NCBI GenBank assembly: GCA_036971715.1
Contig: JAVHJL010000006.1
Coordinates: 1,178,001-1,242,000 of the forward strand
Length of the DNA: 64,000 nt
Reading direction: 5' to 3'
DNA from: Arthrobotrys musiformis
Taxonomy: Eukaryota; Ascomycota; Orbiliomycetes; Orbiliales; Orbiliaceae
Shown: positions 11,287 through 21,925 of the stretch, in pieces
How the letters are laid out: each line of letters starts with the position of its first letter
Numbering within the stretch: the first letter of the stretch is position 1
Notes under the pieces: model-generated
What the model saw: the letters and a program-made list of their open reading frames with translations, nothing else
Told to the model about the DNA's origin: nothing
The model's database searches: none
Translations under genes and position numbers: made by a program

Positions 11287-11962
11287 ATCCTTTAGACTAA
11301 GGTATCGGTTTCCTGTGGGATTATTATAGTTTGTGGGTCTTTGTGTGATCATTAGCATGCATATTCAGTGCAAGGAATTCGGAAGCGACCTGTTAGGAAT
11401 TCTGAGCCTCTCTCATTTTGTGCCAACGGAACTGTTGAGATAGAGCCGCATCACGCTTCGTTTGCCCCTTTGCGTCTACATAGTTGCTCCATTGCATTGT
11501 TCTTTTGCAGAGTAGTTAGTGGCTTTTTTTTTTGTATACTATTATAGGCCCAGGCCTTGTCGGCTAAAGGACAGGCGATAATACCTAAGTTACCGTTCGC
11601 GTTCTGCTTCGAATTCACAACGTACAACACCGCATTGTGCATGTGCAATGACGATGAGCTATTCGCCAAGCCATTGCCAAGGTAAAGCGCTCGCACGAGA
11701 GAAGTCAGAGGAGACAACACAGTACGGTCGAAAATAACACATGGACCAAAATGCAGAATTCACTTTTGCAATTTTGGTCGACTTAAATTCCCCACCTTAT
11801 GATTACCTGGGTAAGTATCTAACGTGCAACAAAGACCCCTTTTCATCTAGCTTCCGCCTGATATTCTGACGTTAGACATCTATGCTCCAACTAGTTTCTT
11901 TCTGAGAGACCAATTAACCTTTGCTGGCACGGGTTCCTTATTCATTACCGAAACGACGGGAG
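11287..11962. other. Intergenic between GH72 and F-box genes
   Basis: About 680 nt holding the GH72 3' region and the F-box gene promoter. It has a short T-run at about 11526-11535. The frame at 11451-11720 (minus) lacks any recognisable domain. Confidence 0.4.
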
Positions 11963-13105
11963 ATGGCCTCCAAGATTATTTGTCTCCCAACAGAAATCCT
12001 ACACGCGATCCTGGGCCATCCAGACCTTGGCCGCTCAGATCTTCATAGCGCCAGTCGCGTGTGTAGAAGCTTTTACGATGTAGCGAAGGAGTATCTTACA
12101 CGCGACCCGGATATTGTTCTTCACAATAACCGGTCGGGTCAATTGACTTCGTTCCTTCGAATGCTCTTGTCCGATCCTTCATTTGGTCGGAATTTTAAGG
12201 ATTTGAGTATTACCTGGGGGTATGCGGAGCAAGATCCGAATCCAGACCTCGCAGTTGAAGGCGAAGATGGGAAGAAAGAGAAGGAGAGGTTCGAATGGAC
12301 GGATGAAGAGCTTAAGAGTTTAAAGCAGCTGGCGAAGAAATATGGTTTCCATCCGCGGTGGGTGGGATCGATCAATAAACTTCTAGACCCAGCTTCTCTC
12401 CTTATTCCGATTCTGTGTTTACTCCCCGAGCTGGAGAAGTTGGATATCGGTACCCCGATGGTGGATTCTAGTCTTGAAGGGGTGTACTCCGATTGCATGG
12501 ATGCTCATCTGGAGGAGTTTATTCACAGACTCATAATGGATGATAAAAGACACATTGATGACCCGGAAGAATTACAAAAGGGGTTTCCGGAGTCGTTAAG
12601 GAACTTAAAGACATTCACGCGCGGCAATCCAAACAGCGAAAACGAAAGCGCCTTCGATATCGATCAAGTCTTCACCATCTTCCTCCTTCCCAACATCGAA
12701 AAAATCGAATTAAACACGCTGGGCGGGGAATTCGATCTCCTACCCCGCTTTGAGAGATCATCGTATCTGTGTAAAGTCAAACATATCGAACTATTCAATT
12801 TAGAATGCGAAGGGGCGGAACTGGCGAGGTTTTTTGGGTTCTGCGAGGCGTTGGAGTATGTGAAGGTTAGGTTTGAGTGGGTTGATATGGGGGTTTTGTC
12901 GAATTGGGATGAGTTGGAGGAGACGTTTGACCTGACGGCTGTCTCGGCGGCGTTGCTGGAACATAAAGATACACTGAGGGAGGCTAATGTGGAGATTGAG
13001 AGGGATTATTGGTGGTTTAAGAGGATGAAGGGGAAGTGGAGATGTGGGAGTAAGCCTTCTTGGTGGGGGTCGGAGGATTGGGGGAGTGGGCCGGAGGATG
13101 CATGA
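11963..13105 (+). CDS. F-box protein
   Basis: Single-exon frame. The Met at 11963 is preferred over 11921 because the F-box begins directly after it: LPTEILHAILGHPDLGRSDL, then VCRSFYDVAKEYLTRDPDI. This is the F-box consensus within about the first 50 residues. F-box proteins bind Skp1 and act as substrate receptors of SCF ubiquitin ligases. The remaining 330 residues contain Leu-spaced segments (LPELEKLDIG, LRNLKTFTRG, LPNIEKIELNTLG, VKHIELFNL) resembling degenerate leucine-rich repeats, typical of fungal F-box proteins. The C-terminus is Trp- and Gly-rich. The substrate cannot be inferred. It lies immediately before a series of BTB genes. Confidence 0.75.
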   Translation: MASKIICLPTEILHAILGHPDLGRSDLHSASRVCRSFYDVAKEYLTRDPDIVLHNNRSGQLTSFLRMLLSDPSFGRNFKDLSITWGYAEQDPNPDLAVEGEDGKKEKERFEWTDEELKSLKQLAKKYGFHPRWVGSINKLLDPASLLIPILCLLPELEKLDIGTPMVDSSLEGVYSDCMDAHLEEFIHRLIMDDKRHIDDPEELQKGFPESLRNLKTFTRGNPNSENESAFDIDQVFTIFLLPNIEKIELNTLGGEFDLLPRFERSSYLCKVKHIELFNLECEGAELARFFGFCEALEYVKVRFEWVDMGVLSNWDELEETFDLTAVSAALLEHKDTLREANVEIERDYWWFKRMKGKWRCGSKPSWWGSEDWGSGPEDA

Positions 13106-13280
13106 GGAGTAGGAAGACGGATAAAGAACGGAGATCACGAAGACTTAACGGGTGTATCAATAGCAACAGTCTACAAAGGAAATTGGAGGAACCTGTTTGG
13201 TTTTTTAAAAAAAGATATATTTTTTTTGTTTTTGCGTTTTATTATTTTTTTGGTGTTTAAATTTTGCTTGGCGGGTGTTT

Positions 13281-13304
13281 GGGGGGGTTGGGGGGGGGGG
13301 GGGG
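13281..13304 (+). repeat. Poly-G tract (G7-TT-G15)
   Basis: Two G runs of 7 and 15 separated by TT, in the short region between the converging F-box and BTB genes. Such tracts can form G-quadruplexes and are prone to length errors in sequencing. Confidence 0.8.
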
Positions 13305-13387
13305 TCAATTTCAGTCTGGGGTAGACACACAATCGAAATGCAATCCCATACGGCAAAGTAATTCCCATCCAATCATGTCGAAGAACC

Positions 13388-14227
13388 CTATTCTGGGACT
13401 AGTCGTACCTTCTTCCGAGTAACGGAATAGAGGTGCGGGACCGCGAAAATCTGCGCTTGCTCAATCTCCTCGACTGCTGGCCTGAGTTGGTGATTAAACA
13501 TGTCCGCCGCGAAGTCAGGGGTACAACGGATCAACTTCTGTATCCGAGGGCTGCATGCAATAACTAGCGGGTATTGCGCGGAAATCTGCGATAGCAACCC
13601 GCGGAACAAGTCGATTTTCGAGGGTTCCAACCAGGATTTCATATTATTCAAATGATCCTTGAAAAGTGTTTCTGCATCCGACGGGGTCGCAGCTTTAAGA
13701 ATTTCATCCTTATTGTCGTATGTTCCCTCGTATATCATTTCTATCAATGAGGCCCAAGTTTCTAGTAATTCTACTCTGGCCTGCGAGAGAAGATCGGTCG
13801 GTTTGACCGTTTTGAAAAGGAAATCTAGGTCCCTGAAGCTCTGTTCAGCTTCTGCTCTTGCCCGTTGATAAATATAGTCTTTGAATTCTGTTGCTTGTAT
13901 CTTTTCAGCGAAAAGATATGCTTCCCCGTAGAGTAAGAGTGGGTTCGAGGCTGTCTGTAGGGGTAGACATTTTCCGTAATATGCGAATTCGAGGAATAAT
14001 TCGCACGCCTTTGGCGTATCGACAGGTGACGACAAGCTGATCTCCCTCTTAATCCCCTCTTGAAATTTTGAGTTTAGGACTTGTTTGAAGTAATGCGACG
14101 ATCGGATCAGGACGGATTCGTGTACATGGTACGTCTCGAATTGTTCTCCGATTTCGCCAGCTTGAAATTCGAGCGAGCCCACCTTCAGGGCGACCGTGGG
14201 GGACTTGACGATCCTATTTTGCATCAA
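13388..14227 (-). CDS. Divergent BTB/POZ-domain protein
   Basis: Single-exon 279-residue frame. The BTB fold spans about residues 10-120: VALKVGSLEF, then FETYHVHESVLIRSSHYFKQ, then a block ending ELFLEFAYYGK, then LLLYGEAYLFAEKIQATEF. The C-terminal part repeats the plan of the downstream array genes (FRGLLSQISA...TPDFAADMF compares with FRMLLAKFAA...PGFAADVLLF). It therefore belongs to the same family but lies on the opposite strand and lacks the N-terminal cysteine module. BTB proteins of this type are often adaptors for cullin-3 ubiquitin ligases, but no partner or substrate can be read from the sequence. Confidence 0.75.
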   Translation of the reverse strand: MMQNRIVKSPTVALKVGSLEFQAGEIGEQFETYHVHESVLIRSSHYFKQVLNSKFQEGIKREISLSSPVDTPKACELFLEFAYYGKCLPLQTASNPLLLYGEAYLFAEKIQATEFKDYIYQRARAEAEQSFRDLDFLFKTVKPTDLLSQARVELLETWASLIEMIYEGTYDNKDEILKAATPSDAETLFKDHLNNMKSWLEPSKIDLFRGLLSQISAQYPLVIACSPRIQKLIRCTPDFAADMFNHQLRPAVEEIEQAQIFAVPHLYSVTRKKVRLVPE

Positions 14228-15287
14228 ATCAAAGCGGGGTTTTTTTGTGAGTCAACTGCTGGTAATAGCCTTTGTATATAATGGGCTGAAAAGGGTCCAA
14301 TTCCAATACTATTTCCCACAGGAAATACATGCCACAGTAGGGCTCGGGTACCCGATGCCCTCTCGTTGGGATATGCATATGCATATACCAGGGTTGAACA
14401 GACTTCAGGCACGATATAAATGACACTACAAGCCCACTGCCAAATTCGCAAAGCCCCTTGTGGGCCGTCGCTTGGCCCCAACCGTCTTGGTTCATAATAC
14501 TCCAGAATAGAAAAAGTAACTTACTGTGAGATTGGGAACTCCATTGGTCAACAGTGTAGCGCGCGTGAGGCTCAGAACCCGGGGATATGGTTCAATTATG
14601 TATAAAATGTGTATTTAAGGTCCGGGCCCGGGAGGACTCGAGATTTGCGGAAGCTCTAGTTGCTCTGAGGCAGTTCTTCCCCTATATAATCCGAATGCCA
14701 GCTATGACTAGGGCTTTCAGCCTTATATGCGATTGCACGTGAAAGATACCTAATTTCTGGGGTTTTCTTAGCTAACTTGATCGCAATCTGTGCGACAGAA
14801 GTAACATCGCGCCGAGAACGGCTAGCTACCGCGCTGTATACATAGAAATCCGCGCAACTGCTGGAATGTTGAAGCAATGTGACGTGGAACATACCGATCG
14901 ATATCGCAGAGAGCCTGGAATCTACCAGGTTCAACAGTGTCTGATGGGCCAAATTGTGCCTGAAGTTGAATAACACCGAATTGCCTAACTGAACGTCAAA
15001 TTTCGACTGCTATATACGTGCATACCCCGCACTCGACGCGAAGAGAGAATTTCCTTCCTTCATCTCAACACAGACTAAAATCTTCCTGTCTGGGCCTACA
15101 GCGAGAATACAACAACCTCAACTCCAAATCAGACATTGCAGTGGCGCGCCATCGAAACGACAACTCACAGCCCCTAAGTCACAAATAATAGACAAAAGCT
15201 TTCTGGTAAATCGCCCAACATAGCGGGAAAGAAAAAAAAGGCGGTGCCGGGCCCTCAAGGGAGAATTTAGATATAGACAATCCCGAT
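14228..15287. other. Intergenic between divergent BTB genes
   Basis: About 1.06 kb between the minus-strand BTB gene and the first gene of the Cys-BTB array, presumably containing both promoters. A TATAAAT at about 14415 and GTATAAAATG at about 14600 are TATA-like. The minus frame 14656-14976 has no supportive context. Confidence 0.4.
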
Positions 15288-16411
15288 ATGGCTACGACGA
15301 AGCGTGGCCTTAAAGGGTAAGTCGGCACACATCTAATTTACTAAAACTTGGTGATCGGTATCGTAAATTTTAGTTTGATTTTAGCAAGCTGGGAGCCGTC
15401 TGACGTTCTACACTCACACCAAATCTCACGAGTAGATGCGCGCGCTATTGTAACACTTGTAAACTAGATTGCACATGCGAGCAATGCGGCAATTGTCATA
15501 GCTGCCAGCCATACAGCGCTTACAATTACAATGGATCAAACCATACTTGGAGGCATACTTGCACCGGCACCAGCCCTGCAGCTGCAGCTGCCCCGGCTGC
15601 AGGAACGGGTCCTGCGACAGTTGCCAAGTTTCTAAGAGAGACTTCTGACAGGTTCACGCGGTAGGTAAAGAACTCGATGACCATGATTTAAATATACGGT
15701 AGCGCTCATGAAGTGGTTAGTTTTTGTGCATCGGAGATGTACACTATCAAGATTGGGGAAGACAAAACTTACTTCGTGCACTCAGAAGCTCTTCGCCAAA
15801 CATCACCGGTCATGAAGAAACATGTTGAGCTTGAAATGAAAGAAAAGGAGACCAAGACTATCGAATTCAAAGACATGGTCGATAACGACGTTGCTTTCAC
15901 CCTCTTCCTTCAATTCAGCTACTTCGGTACCTATGGGTACGATGATAAGGAGAAAGAAAATGCTCTTCAAGTACATGCCCTAGTTTACGTTTTCGCAGAA
16001 AAGTTCGAAGTGCTGGAGCTGAAGGCCATCGCGCTGAAGAAGGCTACATTACTTTGTTCGAACGCGATCGATGATAAATCGTCCACTAGCTTGTTAAAGG
16101 TTCTACAGTTCATCTTACCAGAGACCGTACCGATTATTTATAGTTCGACGTACGACGCGAACGCTGGAAAATACCCGTCCGCCTTGACCGAAAAGTCTGG
16201 AAAAGATTCTATCTCCATCCCAACGACACCCCGAGATGGATTTCGGATGCTCCTTGCAAAGTTTGCTGCCCATAATATTGAAAGCCTGCGAAAAAACGAA
16301 TCTTTCATGAGTGTTTTACAGGAGCAGCCAGGATTTGCCGCGGATGTACTTCTATTCACCGGCGTTTCTGCAACGTTTAAAACAGATGGAAAGGGTACTC
16401 TGGAGCTCTGA
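15288..16411 (+). CDS. Cys-module/BTB protein A of the array
   Basis: Exons 15288-15316, 15436-15660 and 15721-16411; all junctions are phase 2 and give 314 aa. Exon 1 encodes MATTKRGLK. Exon 2 encodes CARYCNTCKLDCTCEQCGNC, then HSC: eight cysteines spaced C-x3-C-x2-C-x3-C-x-C-x2-C-x2-C-H-x-C. A distal HTWRHTC and an Ala/Pro-rich linker follow. Exon 3 encodes the BTB-like domain, starting FCASEMYTIKIG, with FVHSEALRQTSPVMKK, FLQFSYFGTYGY and LVYVFAEKFEVLEL. The conserved C-terminal RDGFRMLLAKFAAHNIESLR and PGFAADVLLF come last. The cysteines look like a metal (zinc) site; this is inference. A role as ubiquitin-ligase adaptor is a possibility from the BTB fold only. Exon 3 has the same length (691 nt) as in gene B. 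Confidence 0.75.
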
Positions 16412-16915
16412 AGATATCGTTTGTATCAAAGGGTGTATAGGGCAGGTTCCTTGTTTTACACCTGTCTGCATTCTACATTAGTGTACTTCGCAATTTTGTT
16501 CTATGAACAGACACCAGACATAACGTCGAACCTCCACTAAGGATAATGTTCGAGAATCACGCTTGTGGCCTCGATTTTTGTATTCGAATGTATTCCTCGT
16601 TTAGAAGGAACAATAGGCTCCAAATAGGATTAACTTTGTTGAAGATCGAGACCCGTCCATAGTTATAATCGGGCCTAATTTGCATGAAGACAGCTGAGGT
16701 TGTGTGAATTAGTAAATTTGCTGTGGTCAGCGTGTGTCTTATCAACACCTTTCATATGCCCTGTCGCCATGATATCACCAACAAATCCTGTATCCAAACC
16801 TCATCACCACAAACCGCAAACCGACCTTACGACGCACCACTTCTACACCGATTCCACTAATTCCATCTCAACCTCTAATAAAAACACAGTGCCCGAGGGT
16901 CCATAATCTGCAATC
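16412..16915. other. Intergenic between array genes A and B
   Basis: About 500 nt holding the 3' end of gene A and the promoter of gene B. Short frames here (16557-16748 minus, 16700-16906 plus) show no domain. The plus-strand stretch before the ATG at 16916 is C/A-rich. Confidence 0.4.
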
Positions 16916-17943
16916 ATGGTCAGAGGATACCAAGAGTGAGTGGATTTCCTGAGAAGTACCGCCCAAGTTCCATCCAGCGGTGAAGCTAAGCTGACAGAAA
17001 CCACGTACTATACAGCTGTCCTAAATTTTGCTGCTCCTGCAAGCACGACTGTGCTTGCGACAACTGTAAGAAATGCCATACCTGTGATGATATCAGCTCA
17101 GAGATCAAAAACGCCTTTCGCTGCAGAAACGTTTCCCACGCCTGTGAGATGCCAGGTGTCGATACGAGCGCTAGGAATGAGATTGAGAAGCTTCCTCGGT
17201 ATGAACTGCACCTTTCGAATAGTTTTTATATACTAACTTGAGAGGATAACAGATACTGTGCTTCTGAAATCCTTACGGTTTCTGTTGGGGAGCACAAGAG
17301 GAAGTACAGGGTTCATCTTGACGCTTTCCGTAACGCATCCGCTTGGTTTGAGCGAGAGACTCTGCCGAAGGCTAAGGATTCCCCCCAAATAGTTGCCTTG
17401 TCGGGAAAACTTGATGACATCGAGGCCTTTGAGATGTTCATCCAGTTCACTTACATCAAGAACTACATTGTTCCCACCAAGAAGGTCTTGGATCAACTTT
17501 TCGTTCATGCCAAAGTCTATGTCCTCGCAGAAAGGTTGGGATGCCCTGACCTCAAGGCATTGGCCCTCAAGAGGGCTACCAAATACTGCTTGGCCAGTTT
17601 CGAAACCGTATCTCGCTACAACGGGGTTCTTTGCAGCCTTCCACGTGCCATTTCGACGATCTATAGCTGCACGTCTGACCCAAATTCCGGGAAATTCCCC
17701 GGGCAGCAAGGGAATGATGCGAACGGAAACCCGCAGGGATACGTCACGCGAGATGGATTCCGAATGCTGCTTGCAAAAATCTCGAGCTGTTATTTGGGTG
17801 AACTGAAGAAACAACACGAGTTCCTTCAGGTCCATACCAACTGTTCGGATTTCTCGACTGATCTGCTTTTGTTCCTGGACTCGGGAAAAAAGATGGAAGT
17901 TGACAAGGGTGGTAACTTGGTGTACCCGCCGATTTCAAGATAA
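16916..17943 (+). CDS. Cys-module/BTB protein B of the array
   Basis: Exons 16916-16935, 17016-17198 and 17253-17943, all phase 2, giving 297 aa. A 20-nt first exon encodes MVRGYQ. Exon 2 carries CPKFCCSCKHDCACDNCKKC followed by HTC, with the same eight-Cys spacing as gene A, and a distal CRNVSHAC. Exon 3 starts YCASEILTVSVGEHKRKYRV and contains the BTB blocks FIQFTYIKNY and HAKVYVLAERLGCPDLK. The conserved tail follows, with RDGFRMLLAKIS and a final block ending LLLFLDSG. A TACTAAC branch site sits in intron 2. The open frame from 17398 alone misses the first 40% of the BTB domain. Function is unknown; metal binding and adaptor roles are inferences. Confidence 0.78.
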
Positions 17944-18689
17944 ACGGTTGCATGATATTGTTCCTCTTGCGCATTGCGATTTATTATTAGTCATAGGTAC
18001 ACAATTCGGCCATAACATGCTAGCAGGACAACGCGCTCTTCCAGTTGTAAGATAACGTTGGTACACACGTCACCATTATGGCTTTGAGGTTAATGGGAAA
18101 CCCTGAACGGAAATAATATTAATATTCAATTGAATTGTCCGCGAATTGAAATTCGGAGCTACCTAATTGGTTTCACGCGCATACAGAATGTGACTCTTAG
18201 ACTTTCATGCAAGCCAAGATGTTCATACAGCGGGCCAGACCTTTCCGTGATTAAGCTTGACTCACACGATAGGGGATCGACTAGCCACGTCCAGATCATG
18301 TGATTCCGCGATCTTTGTGCAAAGGATTCACTCGAATCAAGGACCTACTAAATTGATTGAAATTCGAGCTTTTCGATGAATATTCCTTTCTTCTAGACGA
18401 TGCAATTTTAATTGAGCTGGCTTTAGGCCCCAGAATAACAACGCAAGGTCTCCAAAGTACCACATAAACCGCATTGACGAGTTATCGCAACTTCGCGATC
18501 AGAATATATTGATACCTAGACTGGATCAATCGGGATCCTCTCAATAGCTCTCATTCAGTATTCCGTCTGCAATAGTCTGAAATAGAAGGATCTCTCGGGG
18601 GCTAGAACTTACTATTCAGCATAATTCTATAACGCGCAGAGCTGACTACAAATCAACAATAGTCAAATCTTGGGGAACTGCGCTATCTA
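17944..18689. other. Intergenic between array genes B and C
   Basis: About 750 nt, AT-rich, with no recognisable coding sequence. It should contain the gene B 3' region and whatever remains of the gene C promoter. Confidence 0.35.
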
Positions 18690-18919
18690 TTACCTTCGAA
18701 GGGCTCGTGGGAACTTTACGCGAAATTCGCACTTCACGAGAAAGCGACCACAACATTGCTTGTGAGAATTATGATAGAACGCATAGTTGTGATCTGGGGA
18801 GTTCTCAGCCTCAACCTGGTGCGAATTCGAAAAGCAAGGACCATGCTATTACTTTACAAAGGCTGGTAGAAGGAAGCTCGAAGATGAAAAACCCGAACAC
18901 GCTGCTGATACCTTCGTAG
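18690..18919 (+). pseudogene. Decayed 5' exons of array gene C
   Basis: The sequence GGGCTCGTGGGA near 18699 resembles the first exon of the paralogues (ATGGTTCGTGGA) but has no ATG. The frame beginning at 18707 encodes ACENYDRTHSC, then DLGSSQ, then PGAN. These align with the distal half of exon 2 in genes D (CERSQHSCDLNLRSSQ) and E (CKAYKHDC...EPGAN). The eight-cysteine block that should precede it is absent. This looks like an exon that lost its first half, or a region whose true 5' exon I cannot find. Confidence 0.45.
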
Positions 18920-18923
18920 TGCC

Positions 18924-19553
18924 ATGAGCTCAGATTTCTTCACTATAGTTGTCGGAGATGAGAAGAGAGAGTTCAATATTCACACCAAAGCCCTTTGCGC
19001 AGCATCGATATACTTCAATAATATCGTCAACTCGGGGATGTACGAGTCGCAAAACAAGATTGTGACTCTGGATGACGGAATTGAAGCGGACACATTTGCG
19101 CTTTTCGCCCAGCATTGCTACATGCAGGACTATATCTACAATGACGAGGATCATCCAGAGCCGCTATATCTACATGCCAAGGTCTACATCTTGGCGGAGA
19201 GATTGCAGTGTATGGGATTGAAAACGACTGCCCTTCACAAAGCTAGTCATCGCTGCTTTACATCTGCGCCCTCATCGAATTCGGAGAAAATGGCCGAGAC
19301 GATATTGCTGATATACAGCCACACCCATGATGTCAACACCGGGCAGTTCCCGGTCGGCCCGGGCGATAAGTGGCCGGATTGCGAAGGGGCGGTGAGGGAT
19401 GGGTTTCGGATGTTGCTTGCGAAGTACTGGGCTACTCATCTTCATGAGTTAAGGAAGAAGAAGGTTGTTCCGTTGACGTATGAGGAGTGTCCGGAGTTTA
19501 TGGCGGATTTGATTCTTTTTGTGAACCCTGGGAACCCGCCGTTGATGATTTAA
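18924..19553 (+). CDS. BTB protein C of the array (Cys module lost)
   Basis: The intact third exon of the array family. The homologous splice acceptor (GTAG|T) lies at 18918-18919, and the first in-frame Met at 18924 could serve as start if upstream exons are not used, giving 209 aa. BTB blocks: FTIVVGDEKREFNIHTKALC, then FNNIVNSGMYESQ, then LHAKVYILAERLQCMGLK. The conserved tail has RDGFRMLLAKYWATHLHELR and ECPEFMADLILFV. It has no eight-Cys module, unlike A, B, D and E. It may be a functional shortened protein or a pseudogene missing its 5' part; the BTB exon itself shows no stop or frameshift. Confidence 0.65.
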   Translation: MSSDFFTIVVGDEKREFNIHTKALCAASIYFNNIVNSGMYESQNKIVTLDDGIEADTFALFAQHCYMQDYIYNDEDHPEPLYLHAKVYILAERLQCMGLKTTALHKASHRCFTSAPSSNSEKMAETILLIYSHTHDVNTGQFPVGPGDKWPDCEGAVRDGFRMLLAKYWATHLHELRKKKVVPLTYEECPEFMADLILFVNPGNPPLMI

Positions 19554-20631
19554 ACCTGTAGGATCCAATAATTCTATCTTCAGATTAACCGCGCCTGTAA
19601 AGAGGCGGGCCAAAGTTTATTTTTGCAGCTACATGGGCCCTATACGGTATATACCGTAGGGAAATTTCGCAGACTTGGGAGCCGGCTCGGAGGTGACTTA
19701 AAGGGTCTGTGGCAGACTTAAGGGCCTTAGTCTAACTAAAATAGGGCCTGGTCTGGTAAAGAATAAAGCCATAAATTGACTTGTGTCTTCCGCGTTAACT
19801 CGCAAGTCTATCAGTTACCTGTACGGTATACATACGTATATATATGTCATTTTGAGAAATGTAATATCGATCCCGCGCTGCACCGCGCCGTATTCTGGCA
19901 TATAGTGGACGCAGAAATTGAGGTTTGGAACTAGATGCTTGAACTTTAAATATGTACTGCCCTAAGGCATATTTCGAAAGCCGAATCCGATATAGACCAA
20001 ATTCGAATACATCACCAGGCCCAGACGCCAGGCGATGTGCCTGCTGGCCTGTAAGCTTGTGCCCCAACTCAGCAGGCTTCTAAAGCGTTGGGGCAGCTGC
20101 AGCACAAATCTTGGCAGATTATTCCCACAGTGTTGCATTTTGGTTTTCAGGCAACTTTTGGGAATACCAGTCGAGCTCAATATCCAATGCGGCACCAATT
20201 TGTATATAAACCTATGGAACAAGTTGCAAGCTGAATCGAAGGAATAAGGTCCCTTAACATAATTGCAAGCTAGATCGATAATTATTTCATTTTATCCCTC
20301 TCCTCCAACTTTTCATTGTTACACACCGTCCCGCAATATTTCAACAACCCCGAAAGTATAAATATAAACTAACTAGATAAACCTGCACCTGTGTATTAAT
20401 ATATTGAGATTAAGATCGCGAGACATACGTACGTACGCCCGTGGAGTATTCGGATATATTGCCCTCGAGCTCCCCAAAATTTTGAAAAATATTGACGTGC
20501 AATTAGTTGACCAGTAGCAATTCAAGGGATTTGGCATAACTCACCGCGAGACCAGCATAGCTTAGGTTTCGGCTCTGCTCTGCTCCAAATTAAATCAAAC
20601 CGCGGCGGGTGCCTATTAGGCTGTGGGAAAC
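19554..20631. other. Intergenic between array genes C and D
   Basis: About 1.1 kb of AT-rich sequence with many short frames in several phases. No domain, RNA gene or repeat was recognised. ACATACGTACGTACG near 20420 is a short palindromic alternation. Confidence 0.35.
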
Positions 20632-21925
20632 ATGGTGCGTGGACACTTCGGGTACGTCGAAATACAAGCCGGCTTATGACGAAGTTTTCGTGTTTTCGAA
20701 CAGCGACCTATAGCCTCCCGACGGGCCTCCTAGACCGGCAATCTAACCTGTTGAAAAATAGTTGCCCGAGATTCTGTGGGGAATGCGAAGAAGACTGCAA
20801 ATGCGATATTTGTGGGCGATGTCACACGTGCAATCTCAGGCCGCTTCGGCTGCATACGCATGCAAGCGGACTCGTGATGTCTAGTGTGTGCGAACGCTCC
20901 CAGCATAGCTGTGATCTAAATCTCCGCAGCTCACAAGTTTGTGATCCGTCGTCTCAATCATTTGGTATTATGTTCCGTACGTCGCTACTCGAGTCCATTT
21001 GTTAGGAGCAAATCACGCTCTAAATTTCAGCCCCTAGCTAAAGCTCTCGCTCGAGTACATAGGGGGATTTCTTAAAGGTGATATAATTAAGATCATCCTG
21101 CCATCGGCAGGGGTCACCTACTCGGCCCATGAAGTACCTCTACGGGAAAAAAGCGAATATTTCAAAGGATTGTTCTCCTCAGGATTGACTGAATCCCAGT
21201 CAAGGACCGTAACCTTGGATATTGACCAGGTTGATACACCCGCAGCAATCGAAGCCTTTATTCAGTATTGTTATTTTGATGAATATTCCGAATTCGACAG
21301 TGTGCAAGAAAACCTACTCCTTCACACCCAGGTTTACATCTTCGCCGACCGTATACAATGCAGGGAGTTAGGAAAGATGGCTTTGCAAAAAGCAACTGCG
21401 ATTTGTCAAGTCGACATTCCTCGGTCGGTTGAAGGTGCGCATGGATTGTTGGATGTTCTTGGAAAAATTATACCATTGATATATAACCATATCTCAGACC
21501 GTGGAGATACCGCGATCTTCGGGTTGAGGAAGGGTTATGTTTACACAGGGCCGATTCAATATGAGCGGCCCTTAGTGGCTTACACATACGCTCCTGGGGA
21601 GATTAGACGGTATAGTCGATATCATGAGGGACAGCAGCAGGATCTAGACGAGGAGAAGGATTGTGAAAGCTCCGCTGCAGCTTCGGGTTCTGTGATATGT
21701 GACATAGTACGTGATGGATTTAGGCTGCTCTTAGCGGCATATTCGGCCAAAAATCTCTCAATGTTCCAAAGTTCAGCGATCCTCATGAAGTTACTTTACA
21801 CACTCCCAGAGTTTAGTTGCGACTTGATTTTGTTCGTTAGGGAGGGCCGCGGGTTGAATGTCAATGAGGATGGACTTCTAACAATGAGTTTTGAGATGGC
21901 CGAACTATCAACTTCATTAGAATGA
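20632..21925 (+). CDS. Cys-module/BTB protein D of the array
   Basis: Predicted exons 20632-20651 (MVRGHF), 20762-20976 and 21063-21925, giving 365 aa. Exon 2 carries CPRFCGECEEDCKCDICGRC followed by HTC, with identical eight-Cys spacing, and the distal pair CERSQHSC. The second intron (GTACGT donor, ACATAG acceptor) is phase 1, whereas it is phase 2 in A, B and E. Exon 3 contains FLKGDIIKIILPSAG and YSAHEVPLREKSEYFKGLF. These are followed by IQYCYFDEYSEF and LHTQVYIFADRIQCREL, and by the tail RDGFRLLLAAYSAKNLSMF and LPEFSCDLILFV. An insertion of about 50 residues, rich in Tyr, Gln, Asp and Glu, precedes the tail. Family function unknown. Confidence 0.72.

Noticed and set aside
14656..14976. 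106-codon minus frame between divergent BTB genes
   Set aside because: No recognisable domain and no supporting splice signals; it lies where both promoters are expected.
17233..17835. 200-codon minus-strand frame opposite array gene B
   Set aside because: It overlaps the BTB exon, whose domain blocks are unmistakable; the antisense frame shows no family features.
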